Positions 1-13,475 of a stretch of 64,000 bases of DNA are shown here, one piece after another (the stretch's first letter is position 1; every line of letters begins with the position of its first letter). The notes beneath the pieces are model-generated. The model ran no database searches and had not been told where the DNA came from. It was given only the letters and a program-made list of their open reading frames with translations. Source of the DNA: Diadema setosum (Eukaryota > Echinodermata > Echinoidea > Diadematoida > Diadematidae); contig CM067080.1 of NCBI GenBank assembly GCA_033980235.1, positions 3,519,501 to 3,583,500 of the forward strand. The letters run 5' to 3'. The position numbers and the translations under genes were made by a program.

Positions 1-452
1 GGCGCATCATTATTATACAACTCTAGCGTTGACAGATGTTCATTTTTTTTTTTGCATTCATGAATATCATCATAGATTGGTTTCACACCAGGACCCTTAA
101 AATAAATTCTAAAAAAAGAAAGGGACAAATGAAGAATCGAATGCAGAACAAGTAAATTGCAGAGGGTAATTGTTACGTAGACACTGGTCGAATTCCCAAA
201 TCAACATTATAAACGGCTTGCAATGGCTTGTCGACTGTTGAGCAACAAAAACGTAGGCACAACCTTGAACAGACATTATTAAATCATTATAATTATAATT
301 ATTACATTATCAAAGAAGGTCGGAGCTGTGTGACAAAGCAAAGAAAAAGACAAGCAATCAAACAAACAAAACAATTGCGTAAGTTTTTTAATTCAATTAA
401 AACATCATTTAACCCACAACGAAAATACCGCATTTTGCTTAGAACAAAAGAA

Positions 453-458
453 TCACAC

Positions 459-503
<45 letters not shown>

Positions 504-516
504 TACATAATATATG

Positions 517-613
<97 letters not shown>

Positions 614-631
614 ATAATCACACACATATAT
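453..631. repeat. Compound CA/CATA/TA microsatellite
   Basis: CACA and CATA repeats pass into a near-continuous TA tract of about 80 bp and back to CACA. It produces spurious Thr/His and Tyr/Ile reading frames on both strands. Confidence 0.95.
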
Positions 632-1507
632 ATTTATGTTTATATTCATATTTATATATTTCTTGTTCTTTTCCAAAACAAAACAAAAATGAATAAGGAA
701 GTTTGCTCCTAGAGGGCTAGATCGACAATGCCTTCAGTGATATCCGCTGAAGACTAACCAACAGGTCGGCTGTGTATAGGAGGATAGACTCGCCTAAAAT
801 GGAAAACGGCATTGAAGTCATGTGTAGAAGGGGCGGAGGGGATAATGTAATGGTATTCATTAATTCGGGTCAAGGCATCTAGTATCGGGCACCAGTATGC
901 ATATAGGGTATGCGTCTACTGGATGTTCAAATCATGAATAATGCAAGGAGAGTAATTCTTAAAGGTCCTTCTTTCGTCGGTGATGTGATCATTTTGCTTC
1001 CACTCTCCATCCTCCCGCCACCCTCCTCCTCCTCCTTCTCCTCCTACTAACCCCTGTCCTCGTCATCTTCTTCCTCATCCTACTGTTCAGTCTTCTCAAT
1101 TATTGGATGACATTTCTCTCGGACTCGAAAATAGAAAGTTTGTGTCGCACTTCAGTTAAAGAAAAAAGAAAAGAAATAGCACCTGTGGCGCAAGAGCTCA
1201 GTGTTGAGGGTATATATACGTCTCTTGCTCTGCCTGCTATGGAATACTCTATCACCAGTCGCGGTTTTATGTACGCGCAATTTACTAGCCCAGAATACCT
1301 CTCAGGTGAAGGCGAATCGAACAGAGTGTAAAGGGTTGCAGAGGGCTATTAACCATCGCAAATACGCCTGTCCCACATTTACGGCATCATTAGATCCAAG
1401 TTAAACAAGGGACTTGACTTCTACTCCGCCTTTCTCGCATTCTAAGCGGGCGAAATGCGTGACATGGGAGCAGAGGAATATAGTGTGACATCATATCCTT
1501 CGTATCT

Positions 1508-1519
1508 CCCCCCCCCCCT

Positions 1520-1550
<31 letters not shown>

Positions 1551-1569
1551 ACACATACATACACATACG
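1508..1569. repeat. C-run plus CA microsatellite
   Basis: A run of Cs passes into (CA)n and CATA repeats. A second (CA)n tract lies at 1733-1763. Confidence 0.95.
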
Positions 1570-1731
1570 TGAGTATACATTCTATTTTAATTCTCCATCT
1601 CTTTTTCACGGGCATATGCACATTCTTTTTATATGTTTCTATCTCTTTCTCTTTCTCTATCTCTCATAATATACGGACATAGCACATAATAAAACATTCT
1701 GATTATGTGAACTCTCTCTTTCTCTCTCTGC

Positions 1732-1764
<33 letters not shown>

Positions 1765-2024
1765 TTAGCAAATACTTTCTCAATAAAGTTTCTTTAATTT
1801 CATTCAAATAATACCTAACACAGTAACAACCCGGTGTTGCTGTAAAAATTATACAATTACATAATTCGGTCACAATTTAAAAAAAAAATAATTTTCTCTG
1901 TATTTTTTTTTTTTGCACAGTAGCAGTAAAAAGTATAATTTGACAATGAAAGGACATAAGGTTTAATACATTCAATAAACAACAATCAGATAAGTTGAAT
2001 AGGATAGCAAATTACAACAAGATA

Positions 2025-2048
2025 ACCCCCCCCCCCAAAAAAAAAAAA
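2025..2048. repeat. C-run directly followed by A-run
   Basis: About a dozen Cs (2026-2036) abut about a dozen As. The same arrangement recurs in this window at 4421, 36507 and 51405, and its complement (T-run then G-run) at 35890 and 45805. Confidence 0.9.
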
Positions 2049-2915
2049 GTAAAATACGCACACTTTATTCCTCCCCGCTCCTCGCTCTCCCTCCCTCCCT
2101 CTCTTTCCATGGATCATTCGGGGAAAAAGCCTGGCGGACTCACAAGTTCCATTCTAGCTAGATGTATCAATGCTCAAGTTTATAATCATTTGCATTTAGA
2201 TATAGGCCTACTTGATAATGTGCTCATGCTTAAGGTTATAGGTGAATCCTCTGCAGATATCTTTTCATTTCATTTTTCATATCTTTTACGAGAATATGAA
2301 TCATAAGAAGGTCAGTCTTTCACCATAATATCATTTTGCAGCACAATGTGAATCAGTCTGATTGATACAGTTCTAATCATTTGGCTCCGTTCATGTAAGA
2401 CGACGCAATGGTCCGTAGTCATGACAACCAAAAACAACAACAACAAAACAACAACAAAATATGCTTGGGTGTATACATTCCTTGACACACATAAACATGT
2501 CCACGACTTGATGAAAATATAATAAGACTGCTTCTCAAAATCACAAAGTCGACTGTGCTTGTGAGGCCTTCGTTTTCCCTCACAGGATTGCACATAACCG
2601 TGTTCAGCCTCTACATATACATCACACTAATATATGACGGAAAGGATATAACTGTAAGATCAATTTGTATTTCATGAAATAGAGGAAAAGCGGCCGTACA
2701 ATGTATGCATATTTCATGAGTTCCAGAATGAAATAAGTTACTAAAGTCATGGTATAGGCTGGAATTATTTGACCGTGTCCGACAGTCTGCGCGCAGTCAC
2801 ACTCTCTGGTCCGGCGGAGGAAGGAAGGAGCTTCAAAGCTCCTTGGGCGTAGATACAGCCGTGTCCGATGATAGGCCTCGGAATTTAAGTATGCAACACG
2901 CGTGGCGCTGGCTCT

Positions 2916-2928
2916 GTTGCTAGGCAAC
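2916..2928. promoter_or_regulatory. RFX X-box-like site
   Basis: GTTGCTAGGCAAC fits the X-box form RYYNYY-N(1-3)-RRNRAC with a 1-nt spacer and two near-symmetrical half sites. Binding is inferred from the motif only. Confidence 0.4.
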
Positions 2929-4186
2929 GTGTAATGAGAAGACAATTTGATCGGTTATCTCTCAATCTCTTGATTGGGCAGCCCATTCTGCCGAGGCCGA
3001 GTCGCATTCAGGGGGTGCATTCAGAGGTAAGGGGGGGGGGGGGGCGGATAGAGGGCAGTTACGTTTCTGGCAACATTATTGTGAGGAGGTCTAAAAAAGC
3101 CCGATGTTTTTTATGCCATTCTGAGTCATTAAACGATTTCTAATTAGTCTTCAATCTTTTAAAATTATGTGTCAAACGAACTGAAAGCCCGACCTACAGG
3201 AAAGAAAGAAAAATGAAAGAAAACATAAAAAAACAACAAAAATTCATGGCGGGGACTTTGAGCGGAGAGAAGGAGATGGTAGCCGAAAGTGCAGCGGCAG
3301 ACAACGTAGCGCGCACGATTAGTCATCAATTTATTGTTTATTGTTTTCCATTTTCAGACCGTAATAACGGTTTTTTTCCCCCTCTACCCTCATCCCGGCT
3401 CTCCGTCTGAAGTCTGCCGATATTATTAAGTCGAAAAGGCACGTGAGATGCCCGCTCCAAGGGAATAATTTCCTCCCAGATTTTATCATGCTTATCTTAG
3501 CTTTTTCAATTTATCTCTACTCTCGGTACCGTCTGACAAACACACATACACAAGTATAGAAAAAAAACCACACACACAGAGTAGATATTCGGTACAGAGA
3601 ACCGATTGAACATTCAAGTTCACGTTTATTCTACAGCCGTCTGATATCTGGTTTACGGCTTCAGGTTTTCGGTTTCCTTTCACAATTTCAGCTACATTTC
3701 TAAATTTGATTGTCATTTTGGCCAAAAAACGAAGAATTCCGCACATCAATAACAAAACTGAATTCAGATGAAAGAACGGACAATCTCTCCTGTTCTTGTT
3801 TAGTTTGCAGTACTGTCGTAACCAGATGCACATGGAAAGTCCAATGTAAAACTAAGTCGTAGTTTCCAGTTAGGCAAAATGAATACACAATTGCATTCAT
3901 CCAAAGATCACAACAGGAAAAATTATTATACGCAAATAAAGGAACATTAGAACACTCGCAAATATATAAACACTCAAGTAAGCCATAATCAGGCATAAAC
4001 ATACGTGATGATTGACTGCTGTGAGGAGGGTCTCTTATGATTAACACATTTCCATCGCAAACTGTACTAACGCCTTTTTGCATATAAACCAAGGTGTATA
4101 AAGTTACCCTTACGAAAAGAATCAAATGACATGCGTGGATAAGCGAGAGTAAAAAACAAAAACAAAAACAAAAAACCCAAAAATCA

Positions 4187-4330
4187 GAATTGAGAGGCTC
4201 GGTAGTAGAGTGGACAAGTCTTTGGACTCTTTGATCGGAAATCCACGGTTCGAATCCGGCCGGGAGGGAGCACCCTTAGACGAGATATTAAAGACCCATA
4301 TCCTGCCGATGTTTCTCACGATGCATCATT
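4187..4330 (+). mobile_element. tRNA-derived SINE-like unit
   Basis: A-box-like TAGTAGAGTGG near 4203 and a B-box GGTTCGAATCC near 4247 are spaced as in a tRNA-type pol III promoter. The segment between resembles an anticodon arm (CTCTTTGATCGG), but there is no proper acceptor stem, so a functional tRNA is unlikely. The 3' part is unrelated sequence, as expected for a SINE body. Confidence 0.5.
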
Positions 4331-4420
4331 GATTTATCTTAACCGAATGGAGGTTCTCATCAGTCTTTTGTTACTAAACTATGTGAGGATTCCGGCTTTT
4401 ACCATCCAGGTTGCACGTAT

Positions 4421-4490
4421 CCCCCCCCCCCCCAAAAAAAAAAAAAAATACATACATACATACATACATACATACATACATACACACTCA
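4421..4490. repeat. C-run, A-run and CATA microsatellite
   Basis: Thirteen Cs are followed by about 15 As and then (CATA)n. Confidence 0.95.
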
Positions 4491-4824
4491 CACACGCAAT
4501 CATACATACCAACATTTGCATATATCGAGATGGTCAATGAGATTTCACAATTTCTAAGAAAGAATGTAACGAGCTGCATCAATAATGCATTTGCACAATT
4601 CATGTAACCCAGAAACTCATCTCGGCATAACATATAAAGCAAGCAAAACAAAACGAAACAAAATTAATAAAGGGGAAAATATATATTGACCGTATACAAA
4701 AGGAGAAACGATAATCCCTCTCTAGTTCAAAGGAATTGTTTTCGATTCCTCTCTTCAGAAATTACCTAGTCGACGGAGGATGGAAGAGCGAAACAGGGGA
4801 ATCAGACTATGGATGCCTGGAGGG

Positions 4825-4839
4825 AGGGGGGGGGGGGGG
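4825..4839. repeat. G homopolymer
   Basis: About 15 consecutive Gs. Comparable G runs occur at 3029-3043, 6662-6675, 10520-10533, 24382-24396, 39497-39512 and 59842-59858. Confidence 0.9.
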
Positions 4840-5283
4840 TTAAAGAACAGAAAACAGAAATGGAAAGGGCTGGCTCCCCCTATGATCATTGCCGCTAATT
4901 CGACCCCGGGGAAGTCTCCCGAGCAACGGGCTCGCTCTGCGTCACTCGGTGGCCGCACTAGCTGATTCTGCTAATCACAGTTCATCAAGCGCGCATCATT
5001 AGCCCAATTTCATACCGAATAATCATTCAGGTAATGTTGAGTCGAGAAACATACTATACAGTAGTTGGTCGAAACACGGCATGAAAAAAAAAAGAAGGAA
5101 AACACCACGCCGAAACAAAACAAACAAGGACACGGGATGAAAAGGGATGCGACCAAGCGCCAGGAGAGATTTAGATCCTCGCTTAGCATCGCAGATTGGA
5201 GTTATCAGTCCATGTTTGACACAATTCGACTTTTCCTGGCTTTCTAACAAAAGCCAACGCCACCAAGGACAGCCATTTTCACT

Positions 5284-5297
5284 ATCTCCATGGCAAC
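5284..5297. promoter_or_regulatory. RFX X-box-like site
   Basis: ATCTCCATGGCAAC fits the X-box form with a 2-nt spacer; the right half GGCAAC is canonical and the left half degenerate. Confidence 0.3.
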
Positions 5298-5370
5298 CAA
5301 TTCAGGACATTATATCTTGTCAAAGGTGTGCCCGTCTGCGTGTTTCTATATGTGTTTGTGCTTAAGCGTT

Positions 5371-5440
5371 CGTGTGTGTGTGTGTGTGTGTGTGTGTTCG
5401 TGTGTGTGTGTGTGTGTGTGTGTGCGTGCGTGCGTGTGCG
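5371..5440. repeat. TG microsatellite
   Basis: (TG)n interrupted by TTCG, passing into TGCG repeats. Confidence 0.95.
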
Positions 5441-5954
5441 TATGTAGCGTGTCTGTGTTTGCGAATCAACAAGTCTTGATATACAGAGCCATGAATTTTC
5501 AATTTTCACGTTGTCACAGTTGTTATGATTATAAATACGAATTACCCTCTAAAATAAGCAGACTATTTCTAAAACGAAAATGTTAGTGGTGACGTGCTTG
5601 TTAAACAATAAAATTAAACTGACGTGTGCGAGCTTAACTTTACGAACAGCTTTATGAAAAGGGCCCTGATCATTAGTCTGTAATAGCCAGTAGTAGCTGA
5701 CGTTTGTATTACCATAATTATACCACTACCGGTCTATTACACAGCCAAAACTTAAACTTACAAAGTATAGGGGAAAATAGGCTTACTCACAATCTGCACT
5801 TTCCAATGATTGCGAGGTGAAACGATTCTCTGTCAATGAGTAAAAAGAGCGCAAATTTCAAACAGCATACCTAGGGACATGGAAACAATGCGGGTAAATA
5901 ACGGTTAACAGTCTCATGTGAATGTTCTTTAAAGACCGGCTGTTCCAACACTGA

Positions 5955-5960
<6 letters not shown>

Positions 5961-6000
<40 letters not shown>

Positions 6001-6084
6001 CGGAGCGAGTTAAAGAAAGATATAACGATGGACTGTGTGTGAATGCGTGTGTGTGTGTGTGTGTGTATGTATGTGTTTGTATGA
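5961..6084. repeat. TA tract and nearby TG/TATG tract
   Basis: About 38 bp of alternating TA (5961-5998), then unique sequence, then (GT)n with TATG from 6045. Confidence 0.95.
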
Positions 6085-6309
6085 GAGAGAGAGGAGTCTA
6101 GCAATGTACATCGAGTACCCTACGATGCAACATCTTCACTTCTTCTGAAGACGACGAAACACTTTGGATCAGCTTCTGCTCTGGTCTTCTGTTTTTTATG
6201 CATACTACTTTGGTAGCGGTGATCCCATTGTGTATATCAGTGTTATCCTAGTCAGATGTGAACACCTTTTGGTACAAGAGAGGCACATGTCTTCCACAAC
6301 CCACTCACT

Positions 6310-6480
6310 TCCGTCCACACCTATACACAATCACAAGAACACACACATGCATGAATACATATACACACATGTACATAGATACAAACATACCTATAACAGC
6401 ATTACATGTACATACATACACACGTATACATACATTATCCACACGCACATACAATCATACACGCAGACGCACAAACACAT
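6310..6480. repeat. Imperfect CA/CATA-rich tract
   Basis: The + strand is largely A/C/T with repeated ACACAC, ATACAT and ACATAC words. It generates spurious Thr/His-rich frames. Confidence 0.8.
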
Positions 6481-7303
6481 TTCTGTAGCACAACGAGAGC
6501 TCATACGAATATGGCATTCGTAGCAGTTAACTCTGCACTACTATATTTGCAAACGTGTGTGTTCGCGGTGTCTACGGCCTTTTTGTTAGATGGTTCTAAG
6601 GAGGTTAATCACCTTGGTTTGAATAGGAGAGAGGGTCTGAGAGGGTCCAAGCTAATCGATCGGGGGGGGGGGGGGTCAACACCCATGATAATGAGATAGG
6701 CCTGATCGCTTCATCGAGCTTGGACGTATCGCTGCTTGCAAAGTCACTGTGGTGTATACGAGCCGTCCGTGTGCTTGAAAGACACTAGAAAATAACAAAA
6801 TAACAGGTACTCGGCCATTCACCTTGTACTGAAGTCCGAGACCGTTACGGATGAAGTGACACCAAGAAGTCTGAATAGTCACGCGTTTCCACGAACGCCA
6901 GTCTACTCCGTTTTGCATCTCGCTCGCTCCCCATCCCCTTCTCCATTTCTCATGTCCTCCTTCTTTCTGTATTTTTCTTTCTTTATCTTTATTCAGTTTT
7001 TCTACTGTTTCTCAAAACAATTTAGCTCTACCTCTTGAGGTAAGGATCAAGGAAGAGGATCTTCATGTGTACCACTCTTGCCTTTCTTTTGTAATGTTAC
7101 CTTTAATTATTTTTTGCTTTCTATTCGCAGGTTCCACTTTTGCGTGCACTACAATATCTGATACTTCAGACCCAGTTTTCCTCTTTCATTTGGCATGGCC
7201 TTACCATCACGTCGGTGCAAAGCGAGGAACATCGCTAAAATACAGACGTCCGTCGCACCTGTGGGAGGAATAGTTTACTTCATAAAGGTCTCTTCTTATT
7301 TAA

Positions 7304-7317
7304 GTTACCATAGCAAC
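7304..7317. promoter_or_regulatory. RFX X-box (close to consensus)
   Basis: GTTACCATAGCAAC has both half sites canonical (GTTACC, AGCAAC) with the usual 2-nt spacer. This is the best of the four X-box-like sites here. Confidence 0.5.
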
Positions 7318-9228
7318 GCCCAGAAGACTGAACTCGACTCAAAGTGCATGGTTTTGTTGCTGTGTGTGTATGCATTCATCAATTAGAAATAAGGCATCAC
7401 TTGAATGCGTCCTAAAAGCTGTTTCGCATGCTCCGTTCTTCACTAAAAACACTCACTTAAGACGGAATTTACGAAGAGTGTCGTGACTCAAGTCACTCAT
7501 CATATTCCGCACAGCCGAAGTTTCAAAAAGGTGTTAAAGTGTTCGCGCCAGCGGTGCGGACTCGGTCACCCCGAAAGTCGTGTAGCTTCAGTCTACGTGT
7601 GAATTGAGTTGAAAGCCGTTCCGGTGGTGCAGGTGTACCCGCTAATCTCTAAGGAACCCCGCAAGGCAATCTGACAATTCTCCCCGCCTCAAATACCGAC
7701 AGAGAGTCGTGTCATTTGAATTCAATAATTTGCATTCAAGAAAGAAAAAAAAAACACGTCCTCAATAAGATACTAGTGACGGGAAAAGACTTCTAAGTCT
7801 TTATTAATGAAATGCATTCGTTGTTTGCCTCTTTCCGTTTATATTTATATTTTTGTGACGCAAGACCTAAAAACCAAGAATAAATGTAAATGTCTAAGTA
7901 ACTTAATATCTGCAAAGACAAAAACAACCAAAAACAAAGCGTGACAAACGGATACATTAGATTGTAACCTGTTCATCGTTTCTTCAGGCAGCCTAATAAC
8001 CTAAAAGCTATACATTATACAATAAGGAAACATAAATACGAATGAATATTATAGTTATCGTCAGCTTTGGCTTTTGTTTGACTCTTTTAATCGCATTTCA
8101 ATAGTTTTCACATCGACTTTAAGAGGAAGAGTACATAATGATTCAAACATTTCATATCTCAGGCTCGAGGTTTTTGAAAAAAAAATGGAAATTTGCTCAC
8201 TAAATATATACGTAAATACGTAATCATAGATATGTCATGTCGTAGTGAAAATCCAGAAAATAACAAAGTCAAGTTCAGTCGATTAAAAAAAGAGGCATTT
8301 TGGATGGCTTTGAATATGTGCGAAAATATGAGATATGACCTAAATGTCCAGTTTAAAATACAACCGAAAATGAAAACAAAACACGATAAAAAACGATTTA
8401 ATTTGGACGGCAATCTCCATATCATAAACATAGAGAATATCTATGTTAGGGGAGTATTACTTTACATCTCGTAATGAAACTGCTATATGATGCCCCATGA
8501 CATAGGGGTGGGGCTCGGTGACAGAAAGAGAGAGAGAGAGATGAAGGGAGAGAGGGGCATAGGTTTTGAGAAGAGCGAGAAGGGAGATAAAAAGCATGTC
8601 AAGCCTCAGTTTACTTTCTATAATGAAAGTGCGCGGCGTACTCAAAGCGAATTCGCGAGTCCAGTGCACTCCCGCGATGCCCCATATCACATCTCGTCTG
8701 CTTGCTCGAAGCAATAAGGGAGTGTTTTTAGTCCAATATCATTTTCATCTAAAACACGATTTCGGCATCGTTTGTGGTAATTAAGAGACGGTATTGGTAC
8801 AGTAAACCGAAGCACGAGCTTATCTCGGTAGGCTTATCCTAACTATAGCCGCCCCCTTTCATTCCCGCCGTTGACACGGTGGGATTATGAGAAAACTTCG
8901 CTCATCAAAATATATCAGACGTTAAGATACTAAAAATGGCAAGGGGGAAAAGAAAACATGCCAGTGTTGTTCCGTAAAGTATGTCAGGTACATGTGGATG
9001 AATATGTTTCTCTTTATAATAGTCTGATTATACAAAACGAGACGTTTACGCAGAAGTCGCTATAAAAATGACAAATTCAAACCTATCGCATTTGGCAGAT
9101 AGTGACGAATCGTATAATTACCGGCAAAACTCAAAGCCAAACAAATGACGTGCTTAGTTGACTGTCTATCTAAATTGAGCACACTAGGATCTCTATCACT
9201 CTATCCTTCCTAGTACCAACATTCGCGG

Positions 9229-9229
<1 letters not shown>

Positions 9230-9265
<36 letters not shown>

Positions 9266-9960
9266 CACGATGGTCGGTGTGAAGAAGTAATATATCGAGA
9301 AAAAAAAGTGAAAGGATGTCGGGGAGAAGGGAAAGGAAGTGGAAAATGGAGAGATTGTGGAGGAGGAGATGGAGAAGGAGGACCAGGAGAAGAAGAAGAA
9401 CTGAAGAGAATTTGGAGAATCGGAGGAGGAGGAGGAGGACACGACGGAGAAGCACGAATGGAACACCAAGAGCAACAAGAAAACCAGGAGCAAAAGAAGG
9501 AGAGGAAACACGTGGATTAAGAGAAGGATAAAGGTGAGGACCACCACGAGAATGACAGGAAGGAGGAGGAGGAGGAGGATGAAGAAGAAGAAGAAGAAGA
9601 AGAAGAAGAAGATGATGATGATGATGATGAAGAAGAAAAGAAGAAGAAATAGAGATAATTTGGAGAATCGGAGGGTGGGAAGGAGGGCGCGAAGGAGAAG
9701 CACGATGAGAACACCAAGACAGTGTAACAAGAGAATGGAATTGGGCGCAGAACAGGAGGAGGAGGAAGAAGATGAAGAAGAATTGCGTAGATTAAAAGGA
9801 TAAAGGTGAGGCCCACCAGGAGAATGATCTTAGGGAGGAGGAGGGGAGGAGGAGGAGGAGGAGAAGAAGAAGAAGAAGAAGAAGAGGAGAAAGAAGAATG
9901 AGAAGAAGAAGAAGGAGGAGGAGGAGTATAGTAGGAAGAGGAGGAGGAGGAAACTCCATG
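9230..9960. repeat. Purine-rich GAA/GGA/GAT array with higher-order duplication
   Basis: After a (GAT)n tract at 9230-9264 the + strand is mostly purine for about 650 bp, made of GAA, GGA and GAT triplets. Two related units can be aligned: words such as GGAGAATCGGAGG recur at about 9414 and 9661, and GGATAAAGGTGAGG at about 9525 and 9799. The long Ser/Leu-rich frames here are repeat artefacts. Confidence 0.85.
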
Positions 9961-11490
9961 CGTAGTAAGCATGCTGGTAAAGAGATGTGGATTAGGACGA
10001 CAATTACGGTGATGATGCCGCACTTTGCTGGAATAGGAAGGGATGTAGTCCCCATCAACTAAATATAAAAACTACAGCACCAGCGGCAACGTTTTCTGAC
10101 TATCTCGAACATCGGTGCTATGTACCGTCACTGTGCTTAAGAAGTCCGTAAGGAAAAATTGAATAAAATTAGCGAAATTGAATCATGACAACTCGTTAAT
10201 TCTGTCACTTTTGCAGTGTTTGTTGTCATTACTAAAGATAGAACATACATAAATCGGTGCACTGACAGGAATTGCACCTAAACCATGTCTGTAGCATATA
10301 GACAATATCCATGTCCAGTACCAAGGTTACAGAATCCATGACACAAACGTTTTCAGAACATGTCGAGATAGAGATTATAGTTGCTTAAGCCCATGCATAC
10401 TTGATGTACAATTTTTTGGAGTAGGCCTATATACCAGACACGCAGTTGGGTTTCGAGCTGCCAATACCACCGGTGATTAAATGCGACATTGCTCGTGGAT
10501 CAAATAACTTACGTTTCGCGGGGGGGGGGGGGGTGTTGGGAGTGATGGGGCTGTTGCAGTTGATGAGGGAGTTTACGGACTAAAGATGAAATTGAACTTT
10601 AGAATACCAATTACCAGAATGCTCCCTTGGCTTATGACTTCTACCGCAGTCAGGGAAATATGATCCGGATATCTCCTTTTTTAAATGGATAATCGTCTCA
10701 ATCAATGCGTCGGTGATAGTAGTATATCGTTAATTTGAATGAACATCCATCGTGAGAGTTGCAGCTTTCTTATCAATAAATATGATTGTAATAATCAGGA
10801 GAGGGAGTCGCGTCTAATTCAAGAGCGACATTTGATCAACTGAATGCACATGTGCACTGTAATATGGTTGCTCTGGGTATACAGTATCTCATAACCCTAT
10901 TTGTTCATTTTACCCTGGTTTATATACAACGTGACGGTAACACATACCTGTAGTGTATACTTGTAGATTGACGAAAAGTTCACATGTCAGATGTTAACAT
11001 TGTCTACGCTATGCTCCGCGCTCATTACAAACCTTTACAATAATCTAATAATGAAACTTAAAAGTACAACGTATCATACACCTCATGTTTAACATAGTAC
11101 GTCACTTGAATACTGGTCATCTACGGGATCCACATTATTAATGGCCAGTGTATCACTCTGCATGATGGGCAATATAGTTCTTTCCTTGGTTAATTCTTCA
11201 AAAAGATGCGCGTCTATCGTCTTGGTGCTATGCCTAAGATGTTATGGCCTGGGATGGGGCAATATACTTCAAAGTTTCAAGTACGAATATTTTCGAGAGG
11301 ACCGGTTGCGAATACCGAATTCAATCCATGTTTGACGTGATGTGTTTAATCATAATAACTTTAACGTGAACATTCCCATCATAACAAGAGCTTTCAACAA
11401 ACAAACATTGATTGGAGGGGGGGGGCGTCAAAATTCCAGGGTGTCCTTACCGTCATGTTGTTGGCAGAAAGACAGCCCATTCTTGAGAAA

Positions 11491-11504
11491 ATCGCCATGG
11501 CAAC
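11491..11504. promoter_or_regulatory. RFX X-box-like site
   Basis: ATCGCCATGGCAAC fits RYYNYY-N2-RRNRAC, with the canonical right half GGCAAC. Confidence 0.35.
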
Positions 11505-13224
11505 CAGCAGAATCTGTCTCCATGAAATACATTCCATCTTCTCTACACCTCAGTCAATTCCAGTGGTCGAGGAACAAACTCTCCGAAATGGATACCTCTT
11601 GAGTGCAAACTAAAAGAAACTAAGGTTGAGAGCAGGTAACGAATATTCTCCCACCTCAGATCTCGCCACTGTTTCTGTAAGGGTTCTTGATGCAATCAGA
11701 TAATGATTCACCACTGCAAAATTCCTATCAAGGAAAAGTTGCTGATCTCGGTCGGAGCAGACGATACGCTGTTCTATTCTAAGATAATCCAAGTTGCAGC
11801 CACAAGCCGAGACTGGAGCGGAAACGAACATATATCACCCCGTCCAGGTGGTGTATTATGATAGGCGAGTTAAATTCCTCAAATATGACGAATGCTCTTT
11901 TCGGGATTCGCCGCCTCTCACAATAGAAAACAAAGTTGAGTTGTTGACAAAGGCAAACGAACAAATCCCCCCGATAAACGAGTCAGGACGCACAATGGGT
12001 TTTCGCAGGTATCATGCCCCAGCGTAAAGTGGTAACAACTCACCGGGAGCTTAGCACGTACTCGAGCGGCGAGCCTCGGGGCTTTTAGAGCAAGTGGCGA
12101 ACGTGGAGCTCTCCACTCACGTCCCTCCCATCCACAGTACAGAGAGCACCTATTGAGATTTTCCAGCGGTGCGCGTCGAACCTTTCAGAATGAACGTTAG
12201 GCTACAATTCTAATCCTCATGTAGATAAAATCAGCAAATATTGAAGTGACTACTGATACTAGCGATACTAGTATATGCTGGCAGCAGTGCCAGAAATCAT
12301 TTTTTTGGGAGAGCTCAACAGATCATGTGAAACGTTACTTCACCTTCTTCTTTCTTTAGAGAAAATGCCATATTAGTAGCCAGACAATCAAGATAAGAAC
12401 GGCTTGTTTGTCAGACTATTTTCTCACGCGCGTTGCTGAAGCGTCTTTACGATGCTCTCCCGTGCAACCCAATAAAACGCTTCCTCTTCAACGCTGAATA
12501 CAATTTTTTTTCTAGCTCTGAAAACCACGATCGTAAAAAAGTACAATCATTCAGGACTCTTTCTCTCTCTCCAGTTTTATCACGTCTCTTGAGCAAATGC
12601 TCTCAAAAGACAATTACAGTCCCCAGTTTTATGACTGTCCGCGAAGCTGCGTTGGTACGGCAGGAAAAAACAGCAATTTGCTCACGATCAGAATTGTGGT
12701 ATTGATGCTCCGATCTGCCGCGCGGGCATGAAGAATTCTCAAATACTTGAGTATCGTCTGCGACGCTCTCGTCAAAAGATAGCCCTCAGATAGCAAATTA
12801 TTACCTGCATGAATGCAATTGTGACCCTATAGCAAACACCAAACACAGTATTGCAGTATTGAGTCTATCGTTTGATTGTATACGGTCCTACTTGGTATAC
12901 TGTTTTGTCAAAACGAAATCAACGATAAAGAAGAATAATACGATAAATGACCATCATCGTCGCGGATTTTTCCCTGTTTGAAAGATTTACCTAACTTGAA
13001 ACATGGGAGTGACGATAAGGCGAAAGATTTTCGCAAATTAGTAAGGTCTGAATGAAGGAAACAGACTATGAAAACTATAAACCTGTGACGGTGTGGTATT
13101 CCGTCTTCTATGGAGAAGTAGACATATTTTTCATGTTACAGGACCAAAATGTAGGCTATACTAACTTTTAGAAATTAAACAAATATTTGATCAGGAAGTT
13201 ATCTTCTTGAATAATCTAGGAAGT

Positions 13225-13475
13225 CAAGAAAAGATATGTATGTATGTAGACATGCATGTATTGATGGGTAGAGATTGTTTTGGAAATATTAGGGTTAAAG
13301 GTCAAACATCAAGTGAAAATGTTACAATTCCAATTTCTTTTTTTTTCCCCTCATATATCCGAAAATGGGTTATGGTACAATGTACATTCATGAAACTTAA
13401 TGATTGTTCATGTACTGATTGGCAGTGATTGTCTTGGAAACTTTAGGGTTAGCGATCCACGTCAATTCAAACCTT
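13225..13475 (+). mobile_element. Fragment of the AGGTCA-bearing dispersed repeat
   Basis: Words such as GGTTAAAGGTCAAA, TCAAGTGAAAATGTTACAAT and TGATTGGCAGTGATTGTCT resemble parts of the larger copies at 18517 and 23040. No ends were identified. Confidence 0.55.

Noticed and set aside
228..712. Overlapping frames of Tyr/Ile and Thr/His repeats
   Set aside because: Pure consequence of the CA/TA microsatellite.
4187..4280. Functional tRNA gene
   Set aside because: A and B boxes are present but no acceptor stem pairs, so it fits a SINE better.
9170..10023. Long - strand Ser/Leu/Phe-rich open frames (up to 186 codons)
   Set aside because: They are translations of the purine-rich triplet array in several frames at once, with no domain.
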